Notes under the pieces: generated by a model
Told to the model about the DNA's origin: nothing
What the model saw: only the letters and a program-made list of their open reading frames with translations
The model's database searches: none
In this document: positions 23,942 through 35,096 of the stretch, piece after piece
How the letters are laid out: each line of letters opens with the position of its first letter
How positions within the stretch are numbered: position 1 is the stretch's first letter
NCBI GenBank assembly: GCA_020747065.1
Contig: JAGMVK010000016.1
Span: forward strand, 310,001-374,000
Source: Cadophora sp. MPI-SDFR-AT-0126
Taxonomy: Eukaryota > Ascomycota > Leotiomycetes > Helotiales > Ploettnerulaceae
Reading direction: 5' to 3'
DNA: 64,000 nt
Position numbers and translations under genes: made by a program

Positions 23942-24511
23942 AGGTCACTGAACGAGGCCGGGGAGCGAAGACCGAGGAAGTTGCAAAAGCCACGACCGTC
24001 TACCATGATTGATACCCAGCACGACCTTGCCTCACTACACAGATCGCACACAGTATGATTGTATGATGGAAGGGGTAGGAATGAAGTATGGAGTGTGAGG
24101 GGGAAGGGAAGGGAGGTTTCTTCACTTCGTATGGGTTACTAGGGAGTTTATTTCACAGGCGTACGGATGAAGCGTTGCTTTTCTTTTCGCAGCATTCCAC
24201 TTGGGAGGAAAAGTGTGGCGACTTTTTATGAATTTCAACGAAGTGCTCATAATCCAAACAGTTACCCGCATGCTAGGAGGTGATGGTACAATGTTATTGA
24301 CAACTGATCGCCGAATCTATCTGAGTTGTGGCAATCCAAACGGCCTCCGCCAATCCCAACGCCTACCACCTGTCTATCATACATGCAATGCCAGGCTCCG
24401 AGAGTGAAGTCGAGTTCTATATACACCTCCCAGAACCACATATGCTTTTGTACCAATACGCCGAAACCTCCCAATATGCTACAAAGGTTGCCCTAATTCT
24501 CTATTGCACCC
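23942..24511. other. intergenic between convergent snx3 and rim2
   Basis: Likely holds two 3' UTRs. No gene seen. Confidence 0.5.
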
Positions 24512-25759
24512 CTATTCCGATGCATGTAATAACTTCAAAATCCCCTCGTACATGCCAAACATAATGGCGGCGCTCGGAACAGTTCGTAGAAGATGAGGCG
24601 TAAGCCCTCCGTACATGGCAACCATGCCCTCTTCTTTCCATACTAGTTTAAAGCACTGGACAAGACCGGTGTACTTCGGTTTGCCATTCTCTGTTGGTGC
24701 TTGACGAAGACGGGTACGGGCGACCTGATTATTGTTAGCTATGAGGTTTTGAGAATCCAGCCTCAAAACTCACCTCGTGTGGATAAGTTGCAAGAGCTGC
24801 AACGAGTTTGGCACCCCCTGCAGCTCCTACATTTCCCGTCCACTCAATCGTGTTATCCCACCAGGTCTTCGGCTTTCCGCTTAAAGTAATCCTCTCATCT
24901 CGCCTGGCCAGCGATTTCTTCATCTGCTCATACAGAACCCACTGTAACGTACTCTCCGTAACTCCCAAGTAACTCGCACTCATGCCCTTATACAGTCCTC
25001 GAATACCCTCTTGCCTCACAACCTGTTTTATACAATCCCACGAATTCTTATATCTCCTTTGTGCCGCACCACCCGTCCTCTCCACCACGTTCTTGTCCAG
25101 CTGTAACCTCGTCTTGATCAACCAGATAGGATTCGTAACCGTCGAAGTGACAATACCAGCTGCAGCCGCAGCACACAGCACTACCCAAGCGGACTCCTCG
25201 CCGTTGTTCCCGTAGTCGGCAATGATGCGCTTCCCGTTTCCAACCACAAAAAAGTTGATTGACCGTGCCGGCACAACTCCAATAAGATTTGGACCCAAGC
25301 CTTTGAACAGAGCCCTCCAACCCTCGACCCTATGCACCGAGCCCAATATCTGGAACGTCTCTCGAAAATGTAAAAGCCCACTTCGAAATGCAGAGAGGTG
25401 TGCGTGTGGTGAGATGCCTTTTGCTAGTCGGCTCTGCGCCAGCTGTGCTTGGTAGAAGTCGGATTGTAGACGTGTTTTTAGCACATCGAGAGGTGCTGTT
25501 AATGCTGCGGCTGTCATTCCCCCAATCCTATGTACAATGTCAGTATTTGGCAAGTCGAGAGGTACTCGGGCCAGGGGGCTACATACCCTCCAGCAACGAA
25601 ATGCGCCCATGACTTTGCTACAGGCGCAGGCTTCGCCGCTATCGAAGCTGCATATCTCGACGGTTGAGAGCCTCTTTCGCCATTGTCTCGCGACTGCAGA
25701 AGTTGTGGGGAGCCAAGCGGGCGTCTGGGTTGGCTTTCTAGTTCGGATTTGGTATTCAT
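24512..25759 (-). CDS. rim2: mitochondrial pyrimidine nucleotide carrier (Rim2/SLC25A33-36 type)
   Basis: Three exons: 25759-25587, 25527-24774 and 24724-24512, giving 379 aa with exact phase closure. It has three mitochondrial-carrier repeats. Their signatures are PLDVLKTRLQSDF (repeat 1), TNPIWLIKTRLQLD (repeat 2) and, split by the last intron, a YPHE then VARTRLRQ form of PxE/D-x2-K/R (repeat 3). The W in PIWLIKTRLQ and the segment GLGPNLIGVVPARSINFF are typical of Rim2, which exchanges pyrimidine nucleoside triphosphates across the inner membrane and supports mitochondrial DNA and iron homeostasis. The first 50 residues are a poorly conserved, disordered extension. Convergent with SNX3. 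Confidence 0.93.
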
Positions 25760-26381
25760 GGATATGAGGTGTGAGAACCTGGAGTTCTCAAGCTGAAATT
25801 CGGAAGGAGAAAGATTATTAAAGATTAAGATGATCTTGTGGTAGAATCATGTCCAGAACTAGAGTTTTATCTTGGGTGTCGTCAAGACGGTGAAGTTGTG
25901 TGGTTGTAAGGAAATGTTCAGATGTGATGACGAGCTCCTCGCAGTCTCGAAATTTTGATGACTGAAAGCCAGGCGCGGCTCTTCCCGCGGTCGGAACACG
26001 CTAAAATGGAAAAAGGGGGTCGCGTCGCTTCGGTTTTCTGGAATATGTGGAGAAAAGTGCGGTTTCAAGCCTTCACTTCAACCTAGCTTGACTTCTTTTG
26101 GACTTCACTGAATACAGCATGTTCGGCAGAGACAGGTTGCGGCTACGGTTCTCTAGCTAGAACTATGTATAGTAAGGAAGCTCGGAAACATTTTCAGACC
26201 GCCCTCCTATGAAAATCAAAACGCCATGCTCAGCTCGATGAGGAATTAGTAAATAATCATACATAGAGGCTCCTGTTGAAGACGAGCCACGAATGAATGA
26301 AAGTGCTCGCATCTAACTCCAAATGCGCCTTTGAAGATGTACCCGTATTCCCGTATTCCTTACGCCCAACTGTCAATGAAA
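25760..26381. other. intergenic between rim2 and ash1-like gene
   Basis: Both flanking genes run leftward, so this holds the RIM2 promoter and the 3' UTR of the SET-domain gene. No further gene seen. Confidence 0.5.
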
Positions 26382-28895
26382 CTATTCTTCTACGCCGCTA
26401 ACGACTCGAATCGTGCCTCCATTAACATCTTGTTCATCGCTGACATCTCGAGATGCTGCTTTGGTGCCTCGGACACTCTTGACAATCGTCTTTCGTACAC
26501 TCTTCTTTGCTACATTTGACTTCTGGAGACTCCGTGGACTACCTTCAGTCGCAACGCTTGTGAGACTGGAATTTCGTGAGGAGACCGTGGTCTTTCGGTT
26601 GCCATATGTCTTCAAGGAGCTGGCTTTCATCGTTTTCTTAATGACTCGTTTGGTAGTAACTGTCTTGCGTGCATTGAGAAGCTGGGAAGAGACAGACTTC
26701 TTGATAGCTTTTGCTGCTCCTTTGGCCTTCTGCAAACTAGCGCTCGAAGCTGATCGCTTCACTCCGGTCGCTGCCTTGATCTTCCTCTTCTTTGGGCTAC
26801 GAGCATCTGCTTCATCTCCATCATCGCCGCCAAGAAGCTCCTTTAGCTTTCGCTTTCCAGCCTTGACGCCAGCCTTGAGAGCCGCCTTAACGGTCTCCTT
26901 TACAGGCTTGACATCTTTCGGATTCGGCTTTGGCTTTGGTCCGAGGACGCCACGACAGTTGTCGCTACCGCAACGACATTCTTGGACATTTTTGAGAGAG
27001 AATGGATCAAAGTTGTAGTCATAGGTCAACTCGTCACCAGTCATGATGGGACCATCTCCAGCAAAAAGAGCCATGCGTGGCTTGCCACCGACAATCCACT
27101 TGACCATTTTGCAGTTAGGCTTGCACGAATGATTGACAAAACGTGCAATGCTGCCCTTTGTAGCATCGATGATCATATTCTGGTCGAAGGACATCAAGTA
27201 ATAGCACTGAAATGTGTTAGAAACAGCGTTTTGAGGGCAATGAGTAAGACTCACCTCGTTGTTCTTGTAATCCTCATTCATGCGACGGTCACATTCGTCT
27301 TCGGTAATGATTTCACCTGTATACTCAACGATAATCTGGTTAGGTTCAAAGCAGCGATTGCTTCGAACACCATATCCTCGATCAGCAGTCTTGATGACTT
27401 CAACGCCGATTCTGTACTTTCCGCCAGCTTTGCGTCGTTCTTGAAGAGTTGCAAAAGCGCGGTTGGAGCAGTGTTCACGGCCAGCGCCACAATTCATGTC
27501 ATCACACTCGTAGAACATGACTCGATTTTGGCAGTTCTCATCACAGCCAATTTCTGCCGTACAGACACACTTGGAACAGAAGCTATCCCACAAGCCTGAC
27601 TTTTTCCACAGAGCCCCTGCTTCACCCACAAATCGATCTTGTAAAAGTTGTCAGCTAGCTTCAATAATACAATCAAACTTGCACCTACTGCTTGAGGTCT
27701 TTTTCCACTCATCAGGCTTTGGTTGGCCGGGAGGGAGTGGGGAGCAGACATCGAACGGTAACTTAAAGTCGCGTCCAACGTGAAGAAGCCGTTGTCCATG
27801 CCACATTGGTAGCGGCATGAAGGCGTTCGGTCTGAAGGGAGCAATTTTCTCTCCGTCTCCTCTCAACTTCTCAGACGATTCGCCGAACCAGTTCAAGCTT
27901 CCAATATTTCGATCCTGCCCAGCGTACAAGCCTTTGGTGAGCCACACCTTTTGTCTCTTGCCGACGGGCTTGGCCTTCTCAGCAAGCTTTGTGGCTTCCT
28001 CTTTCTGCTTCTGCTTCTCCTTCTCTTTTGCAAGGGCCTCCTCCTCCGCCTTCTTTTTCTTTCGCGGGTTCTCGGGCACAACCAGCTTGCCATTGCTCCA
28101 AACTTCATGTAGAACCGGTTGTGTATCGATCTTTGCAAACTCGTTTGTATCGGCAAGGTTTCGTAGTTCCCGTTTTGCCTTCGCCAGCCCAGCTAGGCTA
28201 CCAGCAAGACCGTCATCAAAAGTCTGGCGACTTCTCTTCCCCAGGACACTGAGCTTCTTGGCGAGGCTCTGAACCACATCTGGTGCAGGACGCGAAGACT
28301 TGCGACGCTCTAAATCGCGTTGCTTCGCGCTCTTTCTTGGGGACCCGGTGAGGCTTCTCTGGCTCTTGGCCTTTGGAAGAGCCTTAGCAGACCATTGTAG
28401 ATCGAGTGCCTCGATACCATCTTGGACAAGTCGGTTTGCGGTCTTCTCGATTGTTGTAGTGGAGCCGTTTGCAGAATCCAGGCTGCCGAGAAGTGTATCG
28501 CCTGAGACGGTTCTTCTGCGTGAAGAGGAAGAAGCAGAATCGCGTACTGCTGGATCTTTGCTGAACTTCTTTGGCGCATGAATTGCTGTTCCGCTGAGGA
28601 TCTTCACATTGTATGTGCCGATACTTGCTCGTTGGCGACGACTGCGTCCATTGGTGGCTGGCGCAGGAGTTGCAATAGCATCGTCAAGCTTCAGAGATGC
28701 AGATGAGACGCTGGCGCCGTCACCAATACTGGTTGGGGGTGTAGAGGAGGAGGATTGCGCGTTGGAGTTATCATCGACGGTGATGACACTGAGAACGGAG
28801 TCTGCGGACGAGGCGCGTCCCATGTTAGGAGCTATAGCAAGCGGTGTTGTCTCCATTGCATCCCCATGCTCGAATGGCATGGTCATTTCAGTCAT
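26382..28895 (-). CDS. ash1: AWS-SET-postSET histone methyltransferase (ASH1-like, H3K36)
   Basis: Three exons: 28895-27689, 27637-27255 and 27206-26382, giving 804 aa. The ATG at 28895 is the first in frame. The N-terminal 400 residues are disordered and basic with a Lys/Glu-rich coiled-coil-like stretch. An AWS domain follows (CSKCVCTAEIGCDENCQN, then CGAGREHCSNRAF), then a SET domain with its cofactor and catalytic motifs (RGYGVRS, NHSCKPNC, GDELTYDYNF), and a post-SET Cys cluster (CRCGSDNCRG). The AWS-SET order with a basic C-terminal tail matches fungal ASH1, which methylates H3 Lys36 at poorly transcribed genes. SET2 is the alternative, but the SRI and WW regions expected for it are not visible. 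The C-terminal tail is Lys/Ser/Thr-rich, with many possible DNA contacts. Confidence 0.87.
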
Positions 28896-30183
28896 TGTCG
28901 CGTTGCATGTGGTGAAGGAGTGTTGTTGATCAAGAGCGCGATCTAGAGGGTGCACGGAAATTGCCGATTGGGCCTCGAGCAGATGGGTGGAGATGGCTAG
29001 AGAGCTTTGTCTGTTTGGTACGTTTCCAAAAGAACTCAGAGACAAGAAGAATCAATCGTGTGCAGCGTGAGAAGAGAAATGGACAAATTCGAGAGTGTGG
29101 TGTGAAGTTGTCTGCGGGGAAGGAAGGGAAGGAAGGTTCGTGTGGTGGTAGACTTATAAATGCGTGGCTGGGATCTGAGGGAGCGAGCAGGTCAAAAACA
29201 ATAGCACAGTCTAGCGAATAGGGAGACCGCAATTTCTCACTTGGATGCCTTTACGAAACAGGCATTTTGCTCGAAAGTCTCACAACAAGTTCTATCATCA
29301 CCTCAGTTCAAAGATCATCATTTGTTTTCCTCAATCTACGACAAAATCTCAGAATCAATACTGGAGCATCTGTTTCGGCTCCTTTCATAGCCTGATGCTT
29401 CTTTCCTAGTTCTGCTTGCTCCCTATGAATGCACCTCCTATATTCTCAAACTGCTGACATCACAAGTGCAAACAACTACTGCGCCCCGAGAAGCAACGCA
29501 TGATTGGACTGTGAAGTGCTAGCTTACGATATCACTTTTCGTATGGGAAGCATCCCAAGCGAACTATGTTCAAGGGACTTCTGTGAGAGGAAACGGAGTT
29601 CTTGTCAATCGAACCTCATTCTTGTCTTGAAGCTCCAGCTAATTCTGTTGCCCCATCCAAAATGCAGAGAATGTTCTGTTGTCACTCGTCTGATCAGCGA
29701 GCCGTAAATGTCGCGGCCGGCTCTGTGGACAGCCAAACAACATAAACAAAGCATGCTTGACTTCAATGACTTCTCTCTCAAACTATCTAGTACCGAATTC
29801 TGCATCAATTAGGATAATGACCTAGATGCAGCTTTGCAAATCAACGTGTTTAACAGCTCTATCTGTATCAAAGGTGGGGATCTGAATATAGACCGACCTC
29901 ATCCCTTATCCGCTATGACACTTACAAGTTATTCCCGAATTGCCATCTATTTTTTCAATCAGCCATCGGTATATTCATACATGACAGATGCAGATTCGGT
30001 TGAGGAAGCTTTGTTTAGCCCATTCCGATTGTTGTGGGTTTTGACTATCTGCGCCACGCTTCCTTCATCCATTGTGGTGATCCCGAGCCCTGGCCGGATT
30101 ACAGGCCACCACAATATCACCTTGACCTTAAATCACAAGCAGGAGAACCATGACCACGACAAATACTTCACAATTATGCTGTT
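28896..30183. other. intergenic, 1.3 kb, upstream of ash1-like gene
   Basis: The left part is the promoter of the SET gene. A 142-codon plus frame at 29834-30262 has hydrophobic patches but no recognisable domain. Confidence 0.4.
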
Positions 30184-30420
30184 ATGCTGTTATTTTATTG
30201 GCTATTCAGGGTCAATTATCCGCAAAACAGGGCTCTGCCTTTTTACGTGGCGTTTACGCTAATCGGGATGGAGCTCCTGTGGTCAGTGGACCTCGCCAGT
30301 CTCAATGTTCTTCTGCCAGATCTCGCGACAGCGAAGTATATCGGAGCAAACAGAGAGATGGTTGGTAACTTTCAGATCAATCTCCGACAGCGGCGAGGAG
30401 ATAGACAAGTATGTTACGAG
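30184..30420 (+). pseudogene. possible membrane-protein fragment, unrecognised
   Basis: A frame beginning at an ATG at 30184 reads like a membrane protein (LPFYVAFTLIGMELLWSVDLASLNVLL) and runs up to a good donor-like gtatgt at about 30409. No second exon could be joined, no upstream exon is clear, and no family is recognised. Two other frames are also open across this stretch. It may be a decayed gene, in line with the other relics between 29 and 33 kb, or chance. Confidence 0.25.
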
Positions 30421-31011
30421 TCCTGCATATTCACCTCTTCCCACAGCTCCACGTAGACACTTCTTTCATCTAGATCTGGCACGCGAATCTAGGTTTCAAG
30501 TCGTAATATCAGTGTATCGATCATATGCTATTGCTGGTTCCATGGGTACAACATTCTTTCGGGGCAGATAACAATATCAAGTGATCCCATGTAGTCCAAG
30601 GCTGCAACCGAGCTCGCATGTACCATTGATGCTGCTCAGTCACTTGCAAAGAACATCATCACGCCAAGATCTGAGTTGGCATCACAACATAGCGAAACTC
30701 CACTGCATCTTCGGTACTAGCTCCTAAATTGAATAAATTGCTCTAGAAGATTCCGTGTCCTTGAGGAGGTGGGATTGCCTGATTTCCAGATTGAGTTACC
30801 GCGCCGGACTGAGTAATCAGTAGCTCCCATCTAGGTCCGCGAAATGACACAACAGGTAGATTGCAGCGTTTTTTGGATGAGTTTATTGGAATGTTCTTAG
30901 GCATGGTCTGATTTGTACCTCACTCCATGCCCCTGAGATGAGTATATTTGCAACTCGCCAGCGCTCGGCCTTCACCAAGTCCACCAGTACTTCCTCATCA
31001 GCACTTCCACA

Positions 31012-31480
31012 TCAGCAAACAGGTCTGAGAGTATCATATTCTTCTACTGGATTCTTCAGAATGTTTGGACCTCTTTCAAGTCTTTTGACCTTCCTTTGAT
31101 TGGGACAGGTCCGCTCGTTCTTTAGATTCGAGAGTAAGTAGAAGCTCCTCCGCCAACACGTGAAGGGGCTGTTGAAGCCCAGTTGCACCAAACGAGTGAC
31201 AGTCGGGGTCAATCATTGGTGATTAAATTCACTCTTGAGAATTAGTCTCCCGTTGAAGTATTTCGAAAAGACATATGGTATGTCGGGAAATGCACTTTGG
31301 AGGACCGCCTTTGATTCATTGTTATCTGCAATGTGTGAGATGGTCTCGAAAAGCTCTTCCAGCTAGTAACTCTAGCCGGCACAAATGGCAATTATATAGT
31401 CAAGATCAGGTGCGGTAGGCATCGCCCTGGTTGAGCGCATGTAAGACAGCGGAATTGTCAAGGATGCAGTATAGGCTTTA
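31012..31480 (-). pseudogene. protein-coding relic with three in-frame stop codons, family unknown
   Basis: One minus-strand frame remains protein-like over about 145 codons but is broken by TAG at 31374-31372, TAG at 31365-31363 and TGA at 31215-31213. Readable blocks include APDLDYIIAICAG, then LEELFETISHIADNNESKAV, FPDIPYVFSKYFNGRLILKS and LVQLGFNSPFTCWRRSF. Further upstream, about 31430-31480, a plausible continuation (LDNSAVLHALNQGDAYRT) sits in another frame, which implies a frameshift as well. The spacing of stops inside otherwise balanced sequence suggests a dead gene. I do not recognise the family. Confidence 0.4.
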
Positions 31481-31584
31481 ATATTCATTTGAGCTATTAA
31501 TTCTCCAAATACCCAGCCAGAGGTTCAGCATACATTTGTGTGCCTGACCGAACAAATCTGGCCCCTGCTAGGCTCTCGTCCCCA

Positions 31585-31616
31585 GTCTTCAAGTCTTCAA
31601 GTCTTCAAGTCTTCAA
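31585..31616 (+). repeat. (GTCTTCAA)4 minisatellite
   Basis: Four perfect tandem copies of an 8-bp unit at the 3' edge of the kinase-like relic; the relic's stop codon (31615-31613) falls inside the last copy. Confidence 0.9.
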
Positions 31617-32405
31617 GTGTCTTCCTCCAAAACCACTCCATCATTGCCAGACTCGTCGAGCAATTGCTCTTCCAGTCCCTCCATTTCCTTCTCCTTACTT
31701 TCGCGATCCTCCGACCGTTTTGCCGTCTCAAAATCAATAAGAACAGCGCCCCTTTCCGAAATCAAAAGTTATGCTTATTCAAATCCTTACGAAGTATATT
31801 CAAGCCATGCAACTCTCTGAAGATATTTTTGCATGCAGGAAGATCCGAAATGGTAGCGTGATTCCCTTCAATGTATTCGAGAGGGAATCCGATGACCCGT
31901 CCATCTTCAGCTAAGTACCCCAAGAACTCTGGACCAATATCGTGGCCATCTATCCATGAATATACTTGAGTCTCGGCGATGTAGTACCCAATATCCCAGT
32001 CGAATCTTGCGAATTTGGCAACTATTGGCTTCTCGAATTGTGGAGAAGATGCCATAAAGACATTTGATCTAAGCCGCTCTCCGATTTGAAAAGACAAGTA
32101 ATCATAGGTTTTCGGATGCCACAGAGGACTGATCGAAGGAAGAGTTTTCTTAAGTGTCTCCGAGAAGAACGGCGTTGGATTTCCAATTGTTTGCGAGATG
32201 CGGCCACATTTCCAGTCGCCTTGGGGAAATGGCGGCAGCTTTTCTACCAGGATTGGTGGAAAGCATAGATCATCGACTTCGAATATTCCTGGGTCGATAG
32301 TAATATTTTTGAAGTGTTTCTATTCACCAGAACTCTGTAGTAGCTAGGTGTCTGATCCTCAGGATCAATTTCTTGATTCAGAATCTCAACCCGGACAGAA
32401 CTCAT
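31613..32405 (-). pseudogene. kinase-like (phosphotransferase-fold) pseudogene with two frameshifts
   Basis: Three frame segments line up as one protein. Segment 1 starts at the ATG at 32405 (MSSVRVEILNQEIDPED). Segment 2 covers about 32310-31768 (FEVDDLCFPPILVEKLPPFP, GYYIAETQVYSWI, GRVIGFPLEYIEG, LRKDLNKHNF). Segment 3 runs to 31613 and contains VLIDFETAKR. The first shift lies near 32311-32325, the second in a run of four T (minus strand) at 31767-31764, immediately after the catalytic-loop motif KDLNKHNF. The DFE motif that binds metal is therefore out of frame with the loop. The layout is typical of fungal kinase-like proteins related to aminoglycoside phosphotransferases. The breaks could be real decay or assembly errors. 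Confidence 0.6.
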
Positions 32406-33298
32406 AGCTTTAGCAGGAGTGAAACTTGTGACGAACAATAGAAAAGTTGTCGACGACGAGACTTGATTTAGCTCACTCGATTAGGAGCTGATATCGAGCC
32501 CTTGGACACATCCAGACACCTTTCCCGATGTGCAGGGAGGCTGGGTGTACACGCTGCGACTGGGTTTCCTCGCTAAATGTCATTTCTCACCAAAATTAGT
32601 CAGCTGGTGCGTTGCCGTCTCGTGCCCCTCAAAACAAAGGCACGAGTATGCAAGATTCATCGAGATCCATTGATGAGCAAAACGAGGGCTGTCTGGAGGT
32701 GAACAAAGCGCGGATGAATGACGCTGAGGAGTTCCTTCTCGGGGGTTGATAAAAGTTGTTGATTTCGGTAGTCGACACACAATTACAAAGCCGTTTGTCT
32801 GTATGCAAACAAACCACTTTCTAATGGAAAAACAATCGTAATGTTCCTTTCATAATAGGTGTACTTAATACAATAAAAGGTGACTTAAATTGAAGATTGT
32901 TTCATCAAACGATTGGATATCGATCGATGGAAAATATGAGTGCTTAAGCAATGTGCATGTGCTAAAGTCGGGATGTTTTATCTGCCTCCAGGAGTTAACA
33001 TGTTCACAGCCTAATATCTAGACTCACTGGATCTAAGATGAATGGGAGGATACACAAGGCGCTGAAACTTTTGACGCAAGTACTGGAGAAAATGGTCGCT
33101 TGCTCGTGGACAGATCCGAGAAGCCCGTTTGTCGACGTGAATATATTCAACGGCAAGATCAGTGTCCATACGACGATCAAATATTTGCTCCCTCAGAACT
33201 GAACGATCTATAGTGCCGAAACGATATTAAAATCGTGGCCGGATCGATCTGACAGTAGTTCAGGGGGAAAATAAAAAAAATAAAAATCATATCTCAAT
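32406..33298. other. intergenic, 0.9 kb
   Basis: AT-rich, only short frames. No gene seen. Confidence 0.5.
33273..33286 (-). terminator. RNA polymerase III terminator of tRNA-Leu
   Basis: Runs of eight and five T on the minus strand, starting 12 bases past the 3' end of the tRNA. Confidence 0.65.
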
Positions 33299-33398
33299 TG
33301 AACAGAGTGGGACTCGAACCCACGCCACTTTCGTGACCAGGAGATTGTTGCTAAGGGAAACCTTAACCTGGCGCCATAACCAGCTCGGCCATCTGTCC
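33299..33398 (-). tRNA. tRNA-Leu (anticodon AAG) with an intron
   Basis: All arms fold by eye. The acceptor pairs GGACAGA with TCTGTTC, the discriminator is A. The D arm is GCC/GGC with GGTT in its loop, the T arm is GTGGG/CCCAC around TTCGAGT (the B box). A long variable arm (CAC-GAAA-GTG) shows class II, as expected for Leu. The anticodon stem CCAGG/CCTGG puts AAG at positions 34-36 (33364-33362), which would be edited to IAG and read CUN codons. An intron of about 18 nt follows position 37. It contains CCTTA, which can pair with TAAGG of the anticodon loop, the anticodon-intron pairing required by the splicing endonuclease. Confidence 0.93.
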
Positions 33399-35096
33399 AG
33401 ATGATATATTGCTGACATGCTTATTTCAGTAACTAAAGGGGCCAGTGATTTGTGCAGGAAAGTCAAGTGTTGTGGGTGTGGGAAGTGAAGGGGGGCGTTG
33501 CCGAAGTCCCCACTTTGCAGAGTTTTTCTTCTCCCGACCTCCTTCCAGCCTACTTGCGAAAAAAAAGTCAGCATGAGTTGGGGAATTCAAAGCAATACTA
33601 GAAAAGTACAAGACTAAGTTTTTAACGTTGATCTCAAATTCAGTATGAAGAAAGACTTCAACTTGGAAAGGTGAAATGACATGCAAGGTAAGTTGTGATA
33701 CTAACAGAGATCAGAATGGACAGTTCTGTACATCATAGACCATCTCCGCTAAGGATTGCACTTATAGCAAACCTAATTGCATTACTCAGAAGAATCACTC
33801 TGATGTTACCTAGAAGCTCTCAGTCTTGAATGATTTTGGTTCCAAAGTCCGGAGTTAGGGCGATGGTTACAAATGGCAATACTTGAGATTCGACAACAGC
33901 TCGAGACTTGACAGTTGTCAACTCGGGGCAGAAGTGAGTCTTCGAATACTGTAGAAATCTTCTTGACATAATCAGTATGCCGCGCAAAGATCATGAGTGC
34001 ACCCCTTGGATTAGGCACATGTTGGGTCAAAGACTGGCCTCACCATCGGACAGACTGGACTCGCTCCATGAAATTCCAAGGGTACATTACGTCCACTTGA
34101 TGAACTCCATTGTGTCGTTTGGTAATCCTTTAATTATATAGCACACGGATATAGCAGAACATCATTGCTGAGAAGGAAAGTTTTCATTCACCAAAAATAG
34201 GGAATTGAGATGGATTTGTTGGCGTTGAGGTACTATGAACTGCTGCATTCACAACATGACAAATTCAGCATAGGAGCTTAGTGGGAAAGAAGCAGTGAAA
34301 GCGAGTAATTGGCAAAGTGACAGAACTGATAGCTATAAAAGAACAGGCTGAAAGACATTGGATTGCTACCTTAGCATAATGAATAGCTCATGAAGACATG
34401 ATGCCGGAATCACCCAGTTTGGATACCATACTTTGACTCGATAGTAATCGAGTCGGTCCTTCTATACTGTTTCGCAAGACTATGCAGAGATTACAACAGA
34501 TATGGAAAACAAACATTGCAAACAACGTGATCTCGTGCGAGAAAGACGCAGGCAAGTGACACTTAATCTGAAGTTGTTGCTGGATCACTCACTTCGCAAA
34601 TACGAGCAAGGAAAAATAGCAGGAGGATAAGAAAAATCGAACGCTCTTCGATGGTTCTGCACACCAACGCGTGCCAATTATACAGTAAACAGCAGCGGGT
34701 ATATCTATAGCACGACCGCATCTCAATTATACACAGACATCTTCCTCCCTGAACTGCCCTCTCTCCCATAGCCAACTCCCTCTACCATTGTCCGACCATT
34801 TCTAGTCTTCGCCTTCACATCCACCGCTCCACTCAATGACACAAAGAAGTCGCGCCGTCAGGCCCCTCTCAGGGAGTTTAAAAACACATTGCCCAAGGTA
34901 TCTCTCCTTCCATCTCCCATCTCCGAAATAAGAAAGACAATATTAGCACTACGTAGGTATCCAAGAAGTTTTCCCATTCCATCCCCTCTTCTCCTCCTTT
35001 CCCATTCCGACCGCCTCGCCAGAAGAAAATGAACAAACATCGCTAAATTGTACAGCACACAAACAATAAAAAGATAATAGAGAGTAGCAGGACTGA
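33399..35096. other. intergenic, 1.7 kb
   Basis: No gene, RNA or clear repeat. Short frames only. The right edge is the ERF2 3' UTR. Confidence 0.5.

Noticed and set aside
26413..27599. Long plus-strand frames opposite the ash1-like gene
   Set aside because: Antisense shadows of the SET and AWS coding sequence.
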